In this document: positions 63,805 through 64,000 of the stretch, one piece after another | Layout of the letters: every line of letters starts with the position of its first letter | Numbering within the stretch: position 1 is the first letter of the stretch | Assembly: GCA_937949995.1 (NCBI GenBank) | Contig: CALFEO010000026.1 | Span: forward strand, 8,097-72,096 | Origin: an uncultured bacterium | Lineage (GTDB): Bacteria; Patescibacteriota; Patescibacteriia; 2-12-FULL-60-25 | Reading direction: 5' to 3' | DNA length: 64,000 bases | The notes under the pieces: generated by a model | Databases searched by the model: none | Told to the model about the DNA's origin: nothing | Seen by the model: only the letters and a program-made list of their open reading frames with translations | Made by a program: the position numbers and the translations under genes

Positions 63805-64000
63805 TGACATCAGCTGCCAGCTACTAGCTGCCAGCTTCTAGCCTCTAGCTATCAGCCAAAATAACCCTTATGTCATTTCTGCTCCTAAGACGCATCCGCC
63901 TCAGGCGGAGAACGCAGGTGAGAAATATTCGCTTGTAAAACTTAAGTTGGTGATAACGGTGGAGATTTCTCACATCCGATTCGAAATGACAAAATGTTAC
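63805..64000. repeat. AGCTAG tract and GTCATT-family copies at the window end
   Basis: An AGCTAG-type tract (63811-63855), a GTCATTTC unit holding the 31-bp insertion (63879-63909), GGTGAGAAATATTCGC, then GATAACGGTGGAGATTTCTC to GAAATGACAAAATG. The array continues beyond the window. Confidence 0.85.

Noticed and set aside
1..64000. Alternative genetic code (UGA as glycine, as in Gracilibacteria)
   Set aside because: parA and the 272-residue gene before adk end properly at TGA, and core proteins contain no in-frame TGA.

Overview
The window looks like the chromosome of a Candidate Phyla Radiation (Patescibacteria, probably Parcubacteria-like) bacterium. The main evidence is the ribosomal protein cluster, where rpsE (S5) runs directly into rplO (L15) with no rpmD (L30). 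Loss of L30 is a recognised hallmark of this radiation. Supporting evidence is the rpmF-nusB-rnc block, short proteins, divergent small proteins without recognisable families, and reduced domains in aspartyl-tRNA synthetase and RelA/SpoT. UGA is used as a stop (parA and the 272-aa gene before adk end in TGA), so the code is the standard one, not the UGA-Gly code of Gracilibacteria.

Layout: 1-4.4 kb carries the end of a LytR-C protein, der, pth and dprA. Next come topA, a coiled-coil membrane protein and a cold-shock-like fusion protein (4.9-9.9 kb), then relA/spoT and parAB (10.4-13.9 kb). tRNA-fMet, a tRNA with a CAT anticodon and a small orphan gene follow. 15.3-30 kb is a mixed block: GIY-YIG protein, glycosyltransferase, D,D-carboxypeptidase, scpAB, pyrD, aspS, envelope proteins, orphan genes and asnS. 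30-34.7 kb has recO, ruvX, a frameshifted ORF6N gene, map, adk and a presenilin-like membrane protein. 34.9-51.3 kb is secY, the spc/S10 ribosomal cluster, then rpsJ, tuf, a small acidic protein, fusA, rpsG and rpsL, all on the minus strand. 51.4-64 kb holds membrane proteins, rpmB, a LOG-family protein, a phosphatase-like protein, ndk, rpmF-nusB-rnc, tRNA-Arg, an NlpC/P60 peptidase and a lipoprotein.

Two expression styles coexist. Core genes have almost no Shine-Dalgarno sequence and usually no intrinsic terminator; their 3' ends abut intergenic repeats. About ten stand-alone, mostly orphan genes have a strong Shine-Dalgarno sequence, in most cases a TTGAC(A)/N16-17 promoter, and a private terminator. 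This split is one of the two most interesting features here.

The other is a dense set of intergenic repeat families. The clearest is a 36-bp hairpin (arms GTTYATCAAGAG and CTCTTGATRAAC, conserved loop AAGCnnnAGtnA) at eight sites plus a decayed ninth. Others are a CGTAGGGATAAACC terminal-inverted-repeat family, a GTCATTTCGAA family with a 31-bp insertion at the same point in three loci, AGCTAG tracts, AACGTT tracts and a CTGAACTCG family. Composite blocks of these repeats flank der and the topA locus in inverted orientation. Repeats supply the last codons and stops of at least four genes. Structured leader RNAs are predicted before rplC, rpsJ and rnc. All functional calls are from reading the sequence; no database search was run.
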